Below are positions 25,465 to 33,522 of a stretch of DNA of 64,000 nt, piece after piece (position 1 is the first letter of the stretch; each line of letters begins with the position of its first letter). Source of the stretch: Falsiruegeria litorea R37 (GTDB lineage Bacteria; Pseudomonadota; Alphaproteobacteria; Rhodobacterales; Rhodobacteraceae). Where the stretch lies: assembly GCF_900172225.1 (NCBI RefSeq), contig NZ_FWFO01000001.1:2046001-2110000 (forward strand). The letters are read 5' to 3'. A program made the translations under genes and the position numbers. The notes under the pieces were generated by a model. The model was not told where the DNA came from. It saw only the letters and a list, made by a program, of their open reading frames with translations, and did not search any database.

Positions 25465-26238
25465 TCACCTCCACGTTTTCTTGCGTTTCCAGCGGCGGTT
25501 TTCCCGCTCGCCTTCTTCTTGCACACCCAGATAAAAGTTCTGGATGTCCTCGGACGCCATCAATTGCTCGGCGGTGCCGTCCATCACGATACGGCCGACT
25601 TCCATCACGTAACCGTCATGCGCCAGGTTCAGCGCCGCACTGGCGTTCTGTTCCACCAGCATCATGGTCATGTTCTGCTCTTCATTGAGCCGTTTGAGGA
25701 TGGCAAAGATTTCCTGCACCAAGAGTGGAGATAGCCCGAGGCTGGGTTCGTCCAAGAGCATGATGCGTGGGTTGGCCATCAACCCGCGACCGATCGCCAG
25801 CATTTGCTGTTGCCCGCCCGAAAGCGTGCCCGCTTCCTGGTTGCGCCGTTCTTTCAGGATCGGGAAGTAGCTGAACACCAGCTCGCGATCATGTTCGATC
25901 TGGCCCTTGTCCGTGCTGGTATAGGCGCCCAGGCTCAGGTTTTCGTCCACCGTGAGCAGCGGAAACACCTCGCGCCCCTCGGGTACGTGAACGATGCCTT
26001 GCTGCACAACCTTGTGCGGTTCCGACCCTTGAATCTCTTGCCCGGCAAAGGTGATGGTGCCCTTTTCTGGATCCATCACGCCGGACACGGTTTTCATGAG
26101 CGTTGTCTTGCCCGCGCCATTGGCGCCCAGGATCGAAACAACGCGCCCCTCGTGCACGTCCAGGGATACGCCCCGGATCGCCATGATGGGTCCGTAGAAG
26201 CTCTCGATATTGCGGATTTTAAGGATGGGTTCGCTCAT
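25465..26238 (-). CDS. LivF-type ABC transporter ATP-binding protein
   Basis: 257-residue ATPase subunit. Walker A is GANGAGKTT (about residues 36-44), the signature is LSGGQQQML, and Walker B is IMLLDEPSLGLSP. IESFYGPIMAIRGVSLDVHEGRVVSILG at the start and EGREVFPLLTVDENL are typical of LivF. The C-terminus has a basic extension (GERENRRWKRKKTWR). Its ATG overlaps the TGA of the LivG-type gene (ATGA). Part of the five-component uptake system. Confidence 0.9.
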   Translation of the reverse strand: MSEPILKIRNIESFYGPIMAIRGVSLDVHEGRVVSILGANGAGKTTLMKTVSGVMDPEKGTITFAGQEIQGSEPHKVVQQGIVHVPEGREVFPLLTVDENLSLGAYTSTDKGQIEHDRELVFSYFPILKERRNQEAGTLSGGQQQMLAIGRGLMANPRIMLLDEPSLGLSPLLVQEIFAILKRLNEEQNMTMMLVEQNASAALNLAHDGYVMEVGRIVMDGTAEQLMASEDIQNFYLGVQEEGERENRRWKRKKTWR

Positions 26239-26999
26239 GAGGCCTTCCCCAGATATGCTTCGATCACGGCCGGGTGCGATTGCACCTCGGCTGGGGTGCC
26301 AAGCGCCAGTTTTGCGCCATCAGCCATGGCCAGAACCCGGTCGGACACGCCCGACACAAGCCCCATGTCATGTTCGACCATCAACACGGTGATGCCCATC
26401 TGGCGGCGGATGTCGTCGATCCACCACCGCATGTCTGCCGTTTCCTCGACCGAGAGGCCCGAGGCCGGCTCGTCGAGTAGCAACAGCTTGGGATCAGTCG
26501 AGAGCGCACGCGCCACCTCGACCACCTTGCGGACGCCGTAGGGAAGGCCCGCGATCATCTTGTCGCGATAGGCTTGCAAGTCGAGGAAATCGATCACCTC
26601 TTCGACCTTTTCTCGGTTCTCCATCTCTTGCCGTTTGGCCGAAGATGAAAAGAACACCTCGGACAGCACGTTGGTGGTGCGATGACGATGCCGCCCGACC
26701 AGCAGGTTTTGCAGCACTGTCGCGTGTTCGAACAATTCGATGTTCTGGAACGTCCGCGCCACGCCGTAAGCAGCAACACCCGATGGTTTGACCTGCAACA
26801 GGTCGTGTCCATCAAACCGGATCTTGCCCGCATAGGGGTCATAGAACCGCGAAATCAGGTTGAACACGGTCGATTTGCCCGCTCCGTTGGGACCTACGAT
26901 GGCGAAAACCTCGCCCTCTTCGACGCTGAACGACAGATTATCCACCGCCGTCAGCCCGCCAAACTTCAATGTGACGTTTTCAAGCTCAAGCAAGCTCAT
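26235..26999 (-). CDS. LivG-type ABC transporter ATP-binding protein
   Basis: 254-residue ATPase subunit. It shows LKFGGLTAVDNLSFSVEEGEVFAIVG, Walker A GPNGAGKST, the Liv-specific GVARTFQNIELFEHATVLQNLLVG, LPYGVRKVVEVARAL in place of the canonical LSGGQ signature, and Walker B LLLLDEPASGLS followed by VLMVEHDMGLVSGVSDRVLAM. ATG 26999 is preferred over longer readings in the frame because it overlaps the LivM stop as ATGA and gives the standard N-terminus. The degenerate signature motif is normal for the LivG side of these transporters. Confidence 0.9.
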   Translation of the reverse strand: MSLLELENVTLKFGGLTAVDNLSFSVEEGEVFAIVGPNGAGKSTVFNLISRFYDPYAGKIRFDGHDLLQVKPSGVAAYGVARTFQNIELFEHATVLQNLLVGRHRHRTTNVLSEVFFSSSAKRQEMENREKVEEVIDFLDLQAYRDKMIAGLPYGVRKVVEVARALSTDPKLLLLDEPASGLSVEETADMRWWIDDIRRQMGITVLMVEHDMGLVSGVSDRVLAMADGAKLALGTPAEVQSHPAVIEAYLGKAS

Positions 27000-28093
27000 C
27001 TCAGGCGCTCCGTCTTGAGGTAGGATTTCTGCCGCTTGAACATGTCCTTGCGGTAGAAGGGGAAAAGTTCGAACCAGGTGCGGATCTTGAGCCAACGGCC
27101 ATAGATGCCCATCGGTTCGAACAGGATGAAGGCGATCAGGATCATGCCAAAGATGCCGAACTCGAGACCGGGAATGGCCACCGTGGACCCGCCAAAGACA
27201 GCACCGACGTACTCTTTCGAGATCGACAGGAACTGCGGCAGGAAGCCGATGACGATGGCGCCAAAGAAGGCACCGTGGATCGAGCCAAGGCCACCAATCA
27301 CGATCATCATCAACAGCTGGATCGAGATCACGACGCTGAACGTCTCGTTGTTGAAGGCACCAGCATAAAGCCCCATCAAGGCGCCCGCCCATCCAGTGAC
27401 CATGCAGCTAAGGCCAAACGAGATCGTCTTGGTGCGCGAGATGTCCACGCCCATGGCCTGTGCCGACACCTCGCTGTCACGCACGGCGATGAACGACCGG
27501 CCCAGGGGCGCGCGCAGCAGATTGATGTAGCCAAGCGTAACCAGAACCACGACGCCAAGCGTCAGCCAGTAAAATTCATTCGGAGTGCCCCAACGATCCA
27601 CCATAAAGCCAAAGACGCCGATCGGTGGCGCATATTTGCCCGCAACACCGCCGGTGATCGGCTCGGCCAGAACGATGATGTCGTCCATCAGGATCGACAT
27701 CGCCAGCGTAAAGATCGCCAGATAGATGCCATGGAGCCGCAGGGCAGGGACCGCGATGGTCGCGCCGATGATGCCCGTGATCAGACCGGCCACCGGAAAG
27801 GCGATCATGAAGGGCACGCCCGCCTCGACCAGGATGATGTTGGCATAACACCCGATGGCCAAGAACGCGGCGTGGCCCAGGCTGGCCTGGCCGGTATGCC
27901 CGGTCAGAACCATCAGCCCCAGACCGGCGATGGCCCAGATCAACACGTTGGTGAGTTCGCCTAAGTAAAAGTCATCCAGCACCCAAGGCGCGGCAATCGC
28001 CACCGCCAAAAGCAGCATGTAAAGGCTCAGCTGATATCCGTCCTTCCAGGGGCGGATATCCTGCATGTAATTGGTTTTGAATACAATCCGCAT
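26996..28093 (-). CDS. LivM-type ABC transporter permease
   Basis: 365-residue inner-membrane permease with about nine to ten helices. Motifs: LIWAIAGLGLMVLTGHTGQASLGHAAFLAIGCY near residues 50-85, LRLHGIYLAIFTLAMSILMDDII, GRSFIAVRDSEVSAQAMGVD (the ATPase-contact EAA-like loop), and IGGLGSIHGAFFGAIVIGFLPQF. The start at 28093 gives the expected N-terminus; four bases separate it from the LivH stop. The C-terminal extension (ELFPFYRKDMFKRQKSYLKTERLR) is basic and cytosolic. Confidence 0.9.
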   Translation of the reverse strand: MRIVFKTNYMQDIRPWKDGYQLSLYMLLLAVAIAAPWVLDDFYLGELTNVLIWAIAGLGLMVLTGHTGQASLGHAAFLAIGCYANIILVEAGVPFMIAFPVAGLITGIIGATIAVPALRLHGIYLAIFTLAMSILMDDIIVLAEPITGGVAGKYAPPIGVFGFMVDRWGTPNEFYWLTLGVVVLVTLGYINLLRAPLGRSFIAVRDSEVSAQAMGVDISRTKTISFGLSCMVTGWAGALMGLYAGAFNNETFSVVISIQLLMMIVIGGLGSIHGAFFGAIVIGFLPQFLSISKEYVGAVFGGSTVAIPGLEFGIFGMILIAFILFEPMGIYGRWLKIRTWFELFPFYRKDMFKRQKSYLKTERLR

Positions 28094-28097
28094 GAGC

Positions 28098-28973
28098 TTA
28101 TACCTTCTTGGTGCGCACTTGGCTGAACAGCCCGTGCGGACGGAAGACCAATACCGCAAGCAGCAGCGCGTAAGGCGCGATCTGGCTGTATCCGGCAGCG
28201 ATGTAACGGCTGGCAAAGGGTTCGATCACGCCAACGATCAGGCCACCTGCAAGAGCACCGGGCAGCGAGCCGAAGCCACCGATGACCGCCGCCGCAAAGG
28301 CCTTGATCCCGATGAGGCCGGTGCTGGGATCAACCGATCCCTTGGCCGCGAACAGAATGCCCGCGACACAGGCCACAACGCCACCCAAAGCCCAGATCAA
28401 CCCCTGAACCTGCTTGACTGGCACACCCATGTAATACGCCGCCAGCTGGTTCTGCGAGGCACCTTGCATGGCCAGCCCCATCTTGGTTTTCGAGAAAAAG
28501 ACATAGAGCGACCAGGTCAGCAGCACAGTGACCACGATGACGGCCACGTCCTCCATCCCCAGCACCAGACCGCCCAGGGCGATTTCTTTGCCTGCAAGTG
28601 GGTTTTGCAGTGTCTGCGGCTCGTGCCCCCAGATCAGGCCTGCGACAAAGCGGATGACAAAGCCAAGCGCGATGGTCAAAATCACGACCGAGGTTTGACT
28701 TTCTCCAAACATCTTGCGGATCAAGAAGCGATCCAGCAGATACCCAAGAACGGCCATCAACCCCAATGAGATCGGCAAGGCCAGCCAGAACGGCAGCCCC
28801 ATATATTCTGTGTTTGTTAGCCCGATGGTTATGAAGGCTCCCAGCATCATGAAATCGCCCTGCGCGAAGTTCACGGCTTCGGTTGCCTTGTAGATCAGCA
28901 CAAAGCCAAGCGCGATCAGGCCGTACACACAGCCATTCGCCAGCCCGCTGATCAGCAGCTGCAAATTGTCCAA
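28098..28973 (-). CDS. LivH-type ABC transporter permease
   Basis: 291-residue permease with about eight helices: LLISGLANGCVYGLIALGFVLIYKATEAVNFAQGDFMMLGAF at the N-terminus, FLIRKMFGE, the coupling region SQNQLAAYYMGV, and IKAFAAAVIGGFGSLPGALAGGLIVGVIE near the C-terminus. The start is read as TTG 28973 because GGGAGGAAAA stands directly before it and the protein then begins exactly where LivH proteins do; an ATG 36 bases upstream would swallow the ribosome site. It is the first transporter gene behind the oxidoreductase, 81 bases away. Confidence 0.87.
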   Translation of the reverse strand: MDNLQLLISGLANGCVYGLIALGFVLIYKATEAVNFAQGDFMMLGAFITIGLTNTEYMGLPFWLALPISLGLMAVLGYLLDRFLIRKMFGESQTSVVILTIALGFVIRFVAGLIWGHEPQTLQNPLAGKEIALGGLVLGMEDVAVIVVTVLLTWSLYVFFSKTKMGLAMQGASQNQLAAYYMGVPVKQVQGLIWALGGVVACVAGILFAAKGSVDPSTGLIGIKAFAAAVIGGFGSLPGALAGGLIVGVIEPFASRYIAAGYSQIAPYALLLAVLVFRPHGLFSQVRTKKV

Positions 28974-29054
28974 ATTTTCCTCCCTGCGCCGGTTGTCCGG
29001 CTTATGCAACTGCCCCCCTTGATCCTCCTCATCATCAGGGGGCGGTCATCGTTA

Positions 29055-30083
29055 CTATGGCGTGATCATGACCTTTCCGTCAGTCTTTTTGAGCGCATCC
29101 GCCAAACCTGACACAACGTCACGAAGGGGTAGGTGCGCTGAGACGTCGGTTTTCCAGCGGCCATCTGCAAATCGTGCCTGAACTTCGGCCACGACACGCA
29201 TCTGATCGGCAGGTGGCGTGGTCATCATCCAATTGGTGAGCCAGAATCCCTCGATCTTCTTGCCCATGAAAACGAGCTGCCCCATGCGGGACAGGCTGGG
29301 CAGTTCAGCGTCCAATTTGCCGTAGCTGATCCAACGGGCGCGGTTGGGCATAGCCGCAAAGATCTGCTCGGATTGCTGATTGCTGACAGCGTCCAGGAAT
29401 ACGCGCGGCTTCAGTTCGGCACTGATCTTGGCGAAATTCTTTAAAATGTCCGGGTCGCTGGTCACCAGAACCTCGGCCGCCCCCAGCTCCTTGAGCGGCT
29501 CGACGGCTTCGGCTCGGCGCACAAGCGCGATGGGTTTCAAACCCAGATCCCGCCCCAGCGTACACATCAGTTTGCCCAACTGGCTGGTGGCTGCAGAAAT
29601 CACAAAGGCGTCGCCCTCGGACTTTGCAATGTCAACCATCGCCATAGCGGTCAACGGATTGACGATCTGCGCCGCGCCATCCTCGTCCGAGATGTCGGGG
29701 CGAAGGGGGATGCACATTTGTGCCTGCGTCACAACGTAGTCCGCCCAGGCACCTGAACCCGCGGCAACAAAGGCCACACGCTGACCTGTCAGGCCTTCGG
29801 CACCTTTGCCTGTGGCCACGACATCGCCACATCCCTCGAACCCTGCCGGGTGTCCTTTGACCCGCGGCTGACCGTATTCACCCTTGATGAAATGCATATC
29901 CGACGGGTTGACCGAGGCCACCCGCAGCTTGACCAGTACTTGTCCGGGGCCGGGGGTGGGGACGGCGATTTCACCGTTTTCCAGATAATCTGATGCATCG
30001 GTTATGGCCGGGCCGGTTGCTTGGCCTGAGTACCCATCGCCGGTCTGCAAGACAGCGAACATGGTTTCGGGAATCTGTGTCAT
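29055..30083 (-). CDS. Zinc-independent MDR-family oxidoreductase (quinone-reductase-like)
   Basis: 342-residue NAD(P)H-dependent medium-chain dehydrogenase/reductase. The N-terminal catalytic domain has VKLRVASVNPSDMHFIKGEYGQPRVKGHPAGFEGCGDVVATG; the HPAGFEGCG motif replaces the zinc-binding GHE of alcohol dehydrogenases. The Rossmann part is FVISAATSQLGKLMCTLGRDLGL and the C-terminus RWKTDVSAHLPLRDVVSGLADALKKTDGKVMI. The start overlaps the TetR stop (ATGA at 30083-30080). It belongs to the same transcript as the transporter and ligase, so it may act on an alpha,beta-unsaturated acid or CoA ester in that pathway (inference). Confidence 0.85.
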   Translation of the reverse strand: MTQIPETMFAVLQTGDGYSGQATGPAITDASDYLENGEIAVPTPGPGQVLVKLRVASVNPSDMHFIKGEYGQPRVKGHPAGFEGCGDVVATGKGAEGLTGQRVAFVAAGSGAWADYVVTQAQMCIPLRPDISDEDGAAQIVNPLTAMAMVDIAKSEGDAFVISAATSQLGKLMCTLGRDLGLKPIALVRRAEAVEPLKELGAAEVLVTSDPDILKNFAKISAELKPRVFLDAVSNQQSEQIFAAMPNRARWISYGKLDAELPSLSRMGQLVFMGKKIEGFWLTNWMMTTPPADQMRVVAEVQARFADGRWKTDVSAHLPLRDVVSGLADALKKTDGKVMITP

Positions 30084-30757
30084 GCGAAAACCTTTTGTGA
30101 TTGGTTTGAATGCTGCGTGATACTGTCTGCGCTCAGCCCAAGGCCTGACATCGCAAAGCGTACCACGTCGTCAACGATGGCCTGACGGCTCTCGGTCGTG
30201 TCCTCCCCGCGCGGGCGGTACCAAAACACGGGGCCGTTCAGGGTGCTCATGAAACTCTGGATTGTGATCGAAAGCTGGGGGCCGATGTGGAATTGACCAT
30301 CTGCCACGCCTTGAACCACAACCTCGCGAAACCGTTGTTCATACAGATCACGCCGCGTCAGATGCGCTTCCATGGCTTCCCGCTGAAACTGGGTCGTGGT
30401 GGAATAGCGAAGCATCTGAAGCCCATCCATCAGGACATGCATATACGGCAGGTCGTCGATCATCGAGCGCGCATGGCCTTCGGACATCACGTAAAGACGC
30501 TCAGCCGGGCTGCCTTGCAGGCTGTATCCCGGTTCTGAAGCTGCAAAGACCAGATCCATGGCACGCTCGCGCACGGCATTGAACAGATCCATCTTGGACG
30601 GAAAGTAATGATAGACCCGCCCCTTTGTCGCCCCAAGGTGGCGTGCGACGGTGTCGATCGAAGTGGCCGAAAATCCGCGGCTTTGGAAACACTCGGCAGC
30701 GGCGCGGAGCAGTTCTTCGTAGCGCTCTGATCGCGTTTCAGCGGCTGTTTGTGACAT
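30080..30757 (-). CDS. TetR-family transcriptional regulator
   Basis: 225-residue repressor-type protein. The helix-turn-helix lies at about residues 12-58 (RYEELLRAAAECFQSRGFSATSIDTVARHLGATKGRVYHYFPSKMDLFNAV). The remaining helical domain should bind a hydrophobic or CoA-type ligand. ATG 30757 is supported by the GGAAGGGA ribosome site. A palindrome ACATAC-N6-GTATGT stands 33 bases upstream, so it probably represses its own operon, which includes the oxidoreductase, the transporter and the CoA ligase. Confidence 0.88.
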   Translation of the reverse strand: MSQTAAETRSERYEELLRAAAECFQSRGFSATSIDTVARHLGATKGRVYHYFPSKMDLFNAVRERAMDLVFAASEPGYSLQGSPAERLYVMSEGHARSMIDDLPYMHVLMDGLQMLRYSTTTQFQREAMEAHLTRRDLYEQRFREVVVQGVADGQFHIGPQLSITIQSFMSTLNGPVFWYRPRGEDTTESRQAIVDDVVRFAMSGLGLSADSITQHSNQSQKVFA

Positions 30758-30789
30758 TACATGTCCCTTCCGAATTTGGAGCAAAGGGA

Positions 30790-30807
30790 ACATACTACTT
30801 GGTATGT
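30790..30807. promoter_or_regulatory. Probable TetR operator
   Basis: ACATACTACTTGGTATGT is an inverted repeat with perfect six-base arms, directly upstream of the tetR start where the operon promoter should lie. The layout is typical of an autorepressed TetR operon. Confidence 0.65.
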
Positions 30808-30894
30808 AGTCAATTGAGTGGTTGAGATGACGTCAGGGCACAAACATTTAACCAATTGTAATAAAATAAAATTTCAGCGCTTAGCGCACAAAAC

Positions 30895-30926
30895 AAAAAC
30901 CCCCAGGGCAGCTGCCCCAGGGGTTC
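30895..30926 (-). terminator. Intrinsic terminator after the DUF882/MepK-like gene
   Basis: Read on the minus strand: AACCCCTGGGGCAGC, then TGCCCTGGGGGTTTTTG. The GC-rich stem and TTTTT tail lie 33 bases beyond the stop of the gene at 30959. Confidence 0.75.
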
Positions 30927-30958
30927 GAAAACCAAAGTTGCGAAATGTGTACCGGACC

Positions 30959-31528
30959 TTAGCCGCCCCAGCTGCGCACGACGCCGCAATCCATATGGAC
31001 AAAGTTAGATCGCGAATAGCGACCCACACCACCGGCCCGGCAGGAGGCGGCGGCACGAGCGATTTGGCCAACCGAGCGCGACGACAAACGAAGGTCGGCG
31101 GCCTTGCCTTGCATGTGCAGAGAGTTTTTGGCAACGCCGCGCGACCGGCGGCGCAGCATGGCGTTCGTCTGCGGGCTGCGATAGCCTGACAACAGCATGT
31201 AGGGTTCGTTGACGTCCATCAGATTGTGCGCGGCCGCCATGATGTCGATCGTGCGCAAGTCCATGGTCTTGACTTGATCGGTCCGCCAGTCACGCATGAA
31301 GTGGTTCACTTCTTTAACCGCATCCCGGATGTAATCGCCATCGATCCAGTAGATCATGTCGATGCGTTCACCCGTTCGACCCGAGTACATTCTGATGCGT
31401 CGAATATCACCGCCGCCGCGCAGGAATCCTGCTGCCTTGGAGAAGGTGGGTGCCGCGGTAAGTGTTGTTGCTGCGAACGCACCCAATAGGGCGCGCCGGG
31501 TCAAGCCCGAAGAGCTGGAATCTGCCAT
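30959..31528 (-). CDS. DUF882 / YcbK (MepK)-like murein endopeptidase, Tat-exported
   Basis: 189-residue exported protein. A twin-arginine signal (GLTRRALLGAFAATTLTAA, residues about 8-26) directs it folded to the periplasm. The domain is the M15-like YcbK/MepK type: LSGYRSPQTNAMLRRRSRGVAKNSLHMQGKAADLRL, with H and D zinc-type ligands in HMQGKAAD, and a second FVHMDCG. MepK cleaves meso-DAP cross-links in peptidoglycan. ATG 31528 is used because the Tat signal starts there. It stands divergent to an L,D-transpeptidase gene, as ycbB and ycbK are neighbours in E. coli, which supports the assignment. Confidence 0.85.
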   Translation of the reverse strand: MADSSSSGLTRRALLGAFAATTLTAAPTFSKAAGFLRGGGDIRRIRMYSGRTGERIDMIYWIDGDYIRDAVKEVNHFMRDWRTDQVKTMDLRTIDIMAAAHNLMDVNEPYMLLSGYRSPQTNAMLRRRSRGVAKNSLHMQGKAADLRLSSRSVGQIARAAASCRAGGVGRYSRSNFVHMDCGVVRSWGG

Positions 31529-31886
31529 TTCCTGTGTCGTCCCGTACGTATCCTGCCTGCGCACGATGTTACGTGCACTGTGTTTACTTCCATCCCCAGA
31601 TGGCAACTGTATGACACAGACAGATTCGCGAGCCAAGAATTGAATGCCGCAAGTTTTAAATACGGGGAATTTTCGGCGAGTTTTTGCGCAAACATGAGCA
31701 AATGCCTTATCTTTGCCGCATTTGCGAGCGGTCAAAACCGAAAAATCGGGGGCGATGCATGCTTGCATCAGGTGTGTTCGCAATTTGTACTGTGAACCAA
31801 ATGTGAATGGACTTCTGTGATGTAACTTTTGAAAATCGCCTATCACCCGTTGATTTGACCATTATCAAGACCCCAAGGACCATCCC
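31529..31886. other. 358-base divergent intergenic region
   Basis: Shared upstream region of the endopeptidase (minus) and L,D-transpeptidase (plus) genes. It is AT-rich around 31640-31850, with several AT-rich promoter-like stretches but no pair I would call with confidence. I see no coding potential, repeat or hairpin terminator here. Confidence 0.6.
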
Positions 31887-33485
31887 ATGCTGCGTTCGTC
31901 TGCCAGAACCGTATTACACTTGCTGGGGACCGCCGGATTGATTGCGCTGTTAGGCGCGCCCGTGTCGGCCCAGGTCACCGCCTTCAAACAAGCCGTTGCC
32001 GAGGCCGCCTCCAAGAGCGATGCGGTCGCCAAGTTCTATCGAGAGAACAACTATCAACCGATTTGGACCGGCGAGGGGGAAGAGTTCCGCGCACGCCGTG
32101 CCGCTTTGGTGCAGGCCCTATCTACGGCAGATGTACATGGGTTGCCGGTGGATCGCTATCGCCTGGATCAACTGATGGACAAGATGCGCGATGCGGAAAC
32201 CACGCGGGATCTGGGCATGGTCGAAGTTGCCCTTAGCCGCGCTTTTGTCACCTATGCCCGCGACGTTCAGACAGGCGTTTTGCGCCCCTCGAACATCGAC
32301 GATGGCATGGTTCGCAAGGTCGAGCGTCGTGATGGCGATGCCTATCTGGCTGAATTCAAGGGCACAGCTCCCGCCGCTTATATGCGCGCTTTGCCACCGA
32401 CCTCACCCCAATACCGCGCGCTGCTGAAAGAAAAGCTGCTCCTTGAGCACCTTTTGGCTGAAGGTGGGTGGGGCCCAACCGTACCCGTACGAAAGATGGA
32501 GCCGGGCGACAGTGGCGATGTTGTTGTCAGCCTGCGAAACCGGTTGATCGACATGGGCTACATGTCGCGCAGCGCCAGCCGCACTTATGACATCGCAATG
32601 CAGAATGCCGTTCAGGCGTTCCAGGCCGCTCATGGGCTTGAGGCTGACGGCGTGGCCGGCAAGGGCACCATTACCGAGATCAACAAGAGCGTTGGCGACC
32701 GCCTGAAGTCGGTTATCGTGGCGCTCGAGAGGGAGCGTTGGCTGATGCGGGACCGTGGCGAGCGTCACATCCTGGTCAACCAGACCGACTTTTCCGCCAA
32801 GATTGTAGATGATGGTTACGTGACCTTCCAAACCCGCTCGGTCATCGGCAAGAACACAAGTGACCGTCGCACACCCGAGTTCTCGGACGTGATGGAGCAT
32901 ATGGTCATCAACCCAAGCTGGTATGTTCCTCGCTCGATCATTACCAAGGAATATCTGCCCAAGCTGCGCGCCAATCCGAATGCCGTGGGGCACTTGGAAA
33001 TCACCGACAGCCGCGGCCGCCGCGTGGGCCGGGGTCACGACTTCTCGCAGTACTCGGCTCGCAGCTTTCCCTTTGCCATGCGACAGCCTCCGGGCAAAAG
33101 AAACGCGCTTGGTTTGGTGAAGTTCATGTTCCCGAACAAATACAACATCTACCTGCACGACACGCCGCAAAAGCACCTGTTCGCGCGCGAGGTACGCGCC
33201 TATTCCCACGGCTGCATCCGTCTGGCGCAACCGTTCGAGTTCGCTTATGCGCTGCTGGCCAAGCAAAGCGAGGCGCCCAAGGACTTCTTTCACCGGGTGC
33301 TGGACAGTGGCAAGGAAACCAAGGTGGAACTAGAACAGCAGGTGCCGGTTCACATCATTTATCGGACGGCTGTGATCTCGCCCAAGGGCCAAGCAGAGTA
33401 CCGCCGCGACATCTATGGCCGCGATGCCAAGATCTGGAACGCGCTGAGCAACGCAGGGGTGGCCCTGTCCGCCGTTCGGGGGTAA
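31887..33485 (+). CDS. YcbB-type L,D-transpeptidase
   Basis: 532-residue periplasmic peptidoglycan cross-linking enzyme. A signal peptide (1-28, ending VSA-Q) is followed by the N-terminal scaffold (AVAKFYRENNYQPIWT), a peptidoglycan-binding module (DVVVSLRNRLIDMGYM, AVQAFQAAHGLEADGVAGKGT at about 205-265), and the YkuD catalytic domain with HDTPQKHLFAREVRAYSHGCIRL split around the active Cys 443. The VIGKNTSDRRTPEFSDVMEHMVINPSW segment is typical of LdtD/YcbB. It makes 3-3 cross-links. Divergent from the MepK-like gene; together they would make and cut the same bond type. Confidence 0.92.
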   Translation: MLRSSARTVLHLLGTAGLIALLGAPVSAQVTAFKQAVAEAASKSDAVAKFYRENNYQPIWTGEGEEFRARRAALVQALSTADVHGLPVDRYRLDQLMDKMRDAETTRDLGMVEVALSRAFVTYARDVQTGVLRPSNIDDGMVRKVERRDGDAYLAEFKGTAPAAYMRALPPTSPQYRALLKEKLLLEHLLAEGGWGPTVPVRKMEPGDSGDVVVSLRNRLIDMGYMSRSASRTYDIAMQNAVQAFQAAHGLEADGVAGKGTITEINKSVGDRLKSVIVALERERWLMRDRGERHILVNQTDFSAKIVDDGYVTFQTRSVIGKNTSDRRTPEFSDVMEHMVINPSWYVPRSIITKEYLPKLRANPNAVGHLEITDSRGRRVGRGHDFSQYSARSFPFAMRQPPGKRNALGLVKFMFPNKYNIYLHDTPQKHLFAREVRAYSHGCIRLAQPFEFAYALLAKQSEAPKDFFHRVLDSGKETKVELEQQVPVHIIYRTAVISPKGQAEYRRDIYGRDAKIWNALSNAGVALSAVRG

Positions 33486-33522
33486 GCATCGGGGACCAAA
33501 GCGAAGAAGACGGGGTCCCACC

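Noticed and set aside
28974-29054. The GCCCCC/GGGGGC hairpin between the oxidoreductase and livH as a terminator.
   Set aside because: It lacks a T-run on the minus strand, and the genes on either side appear functionally linked.
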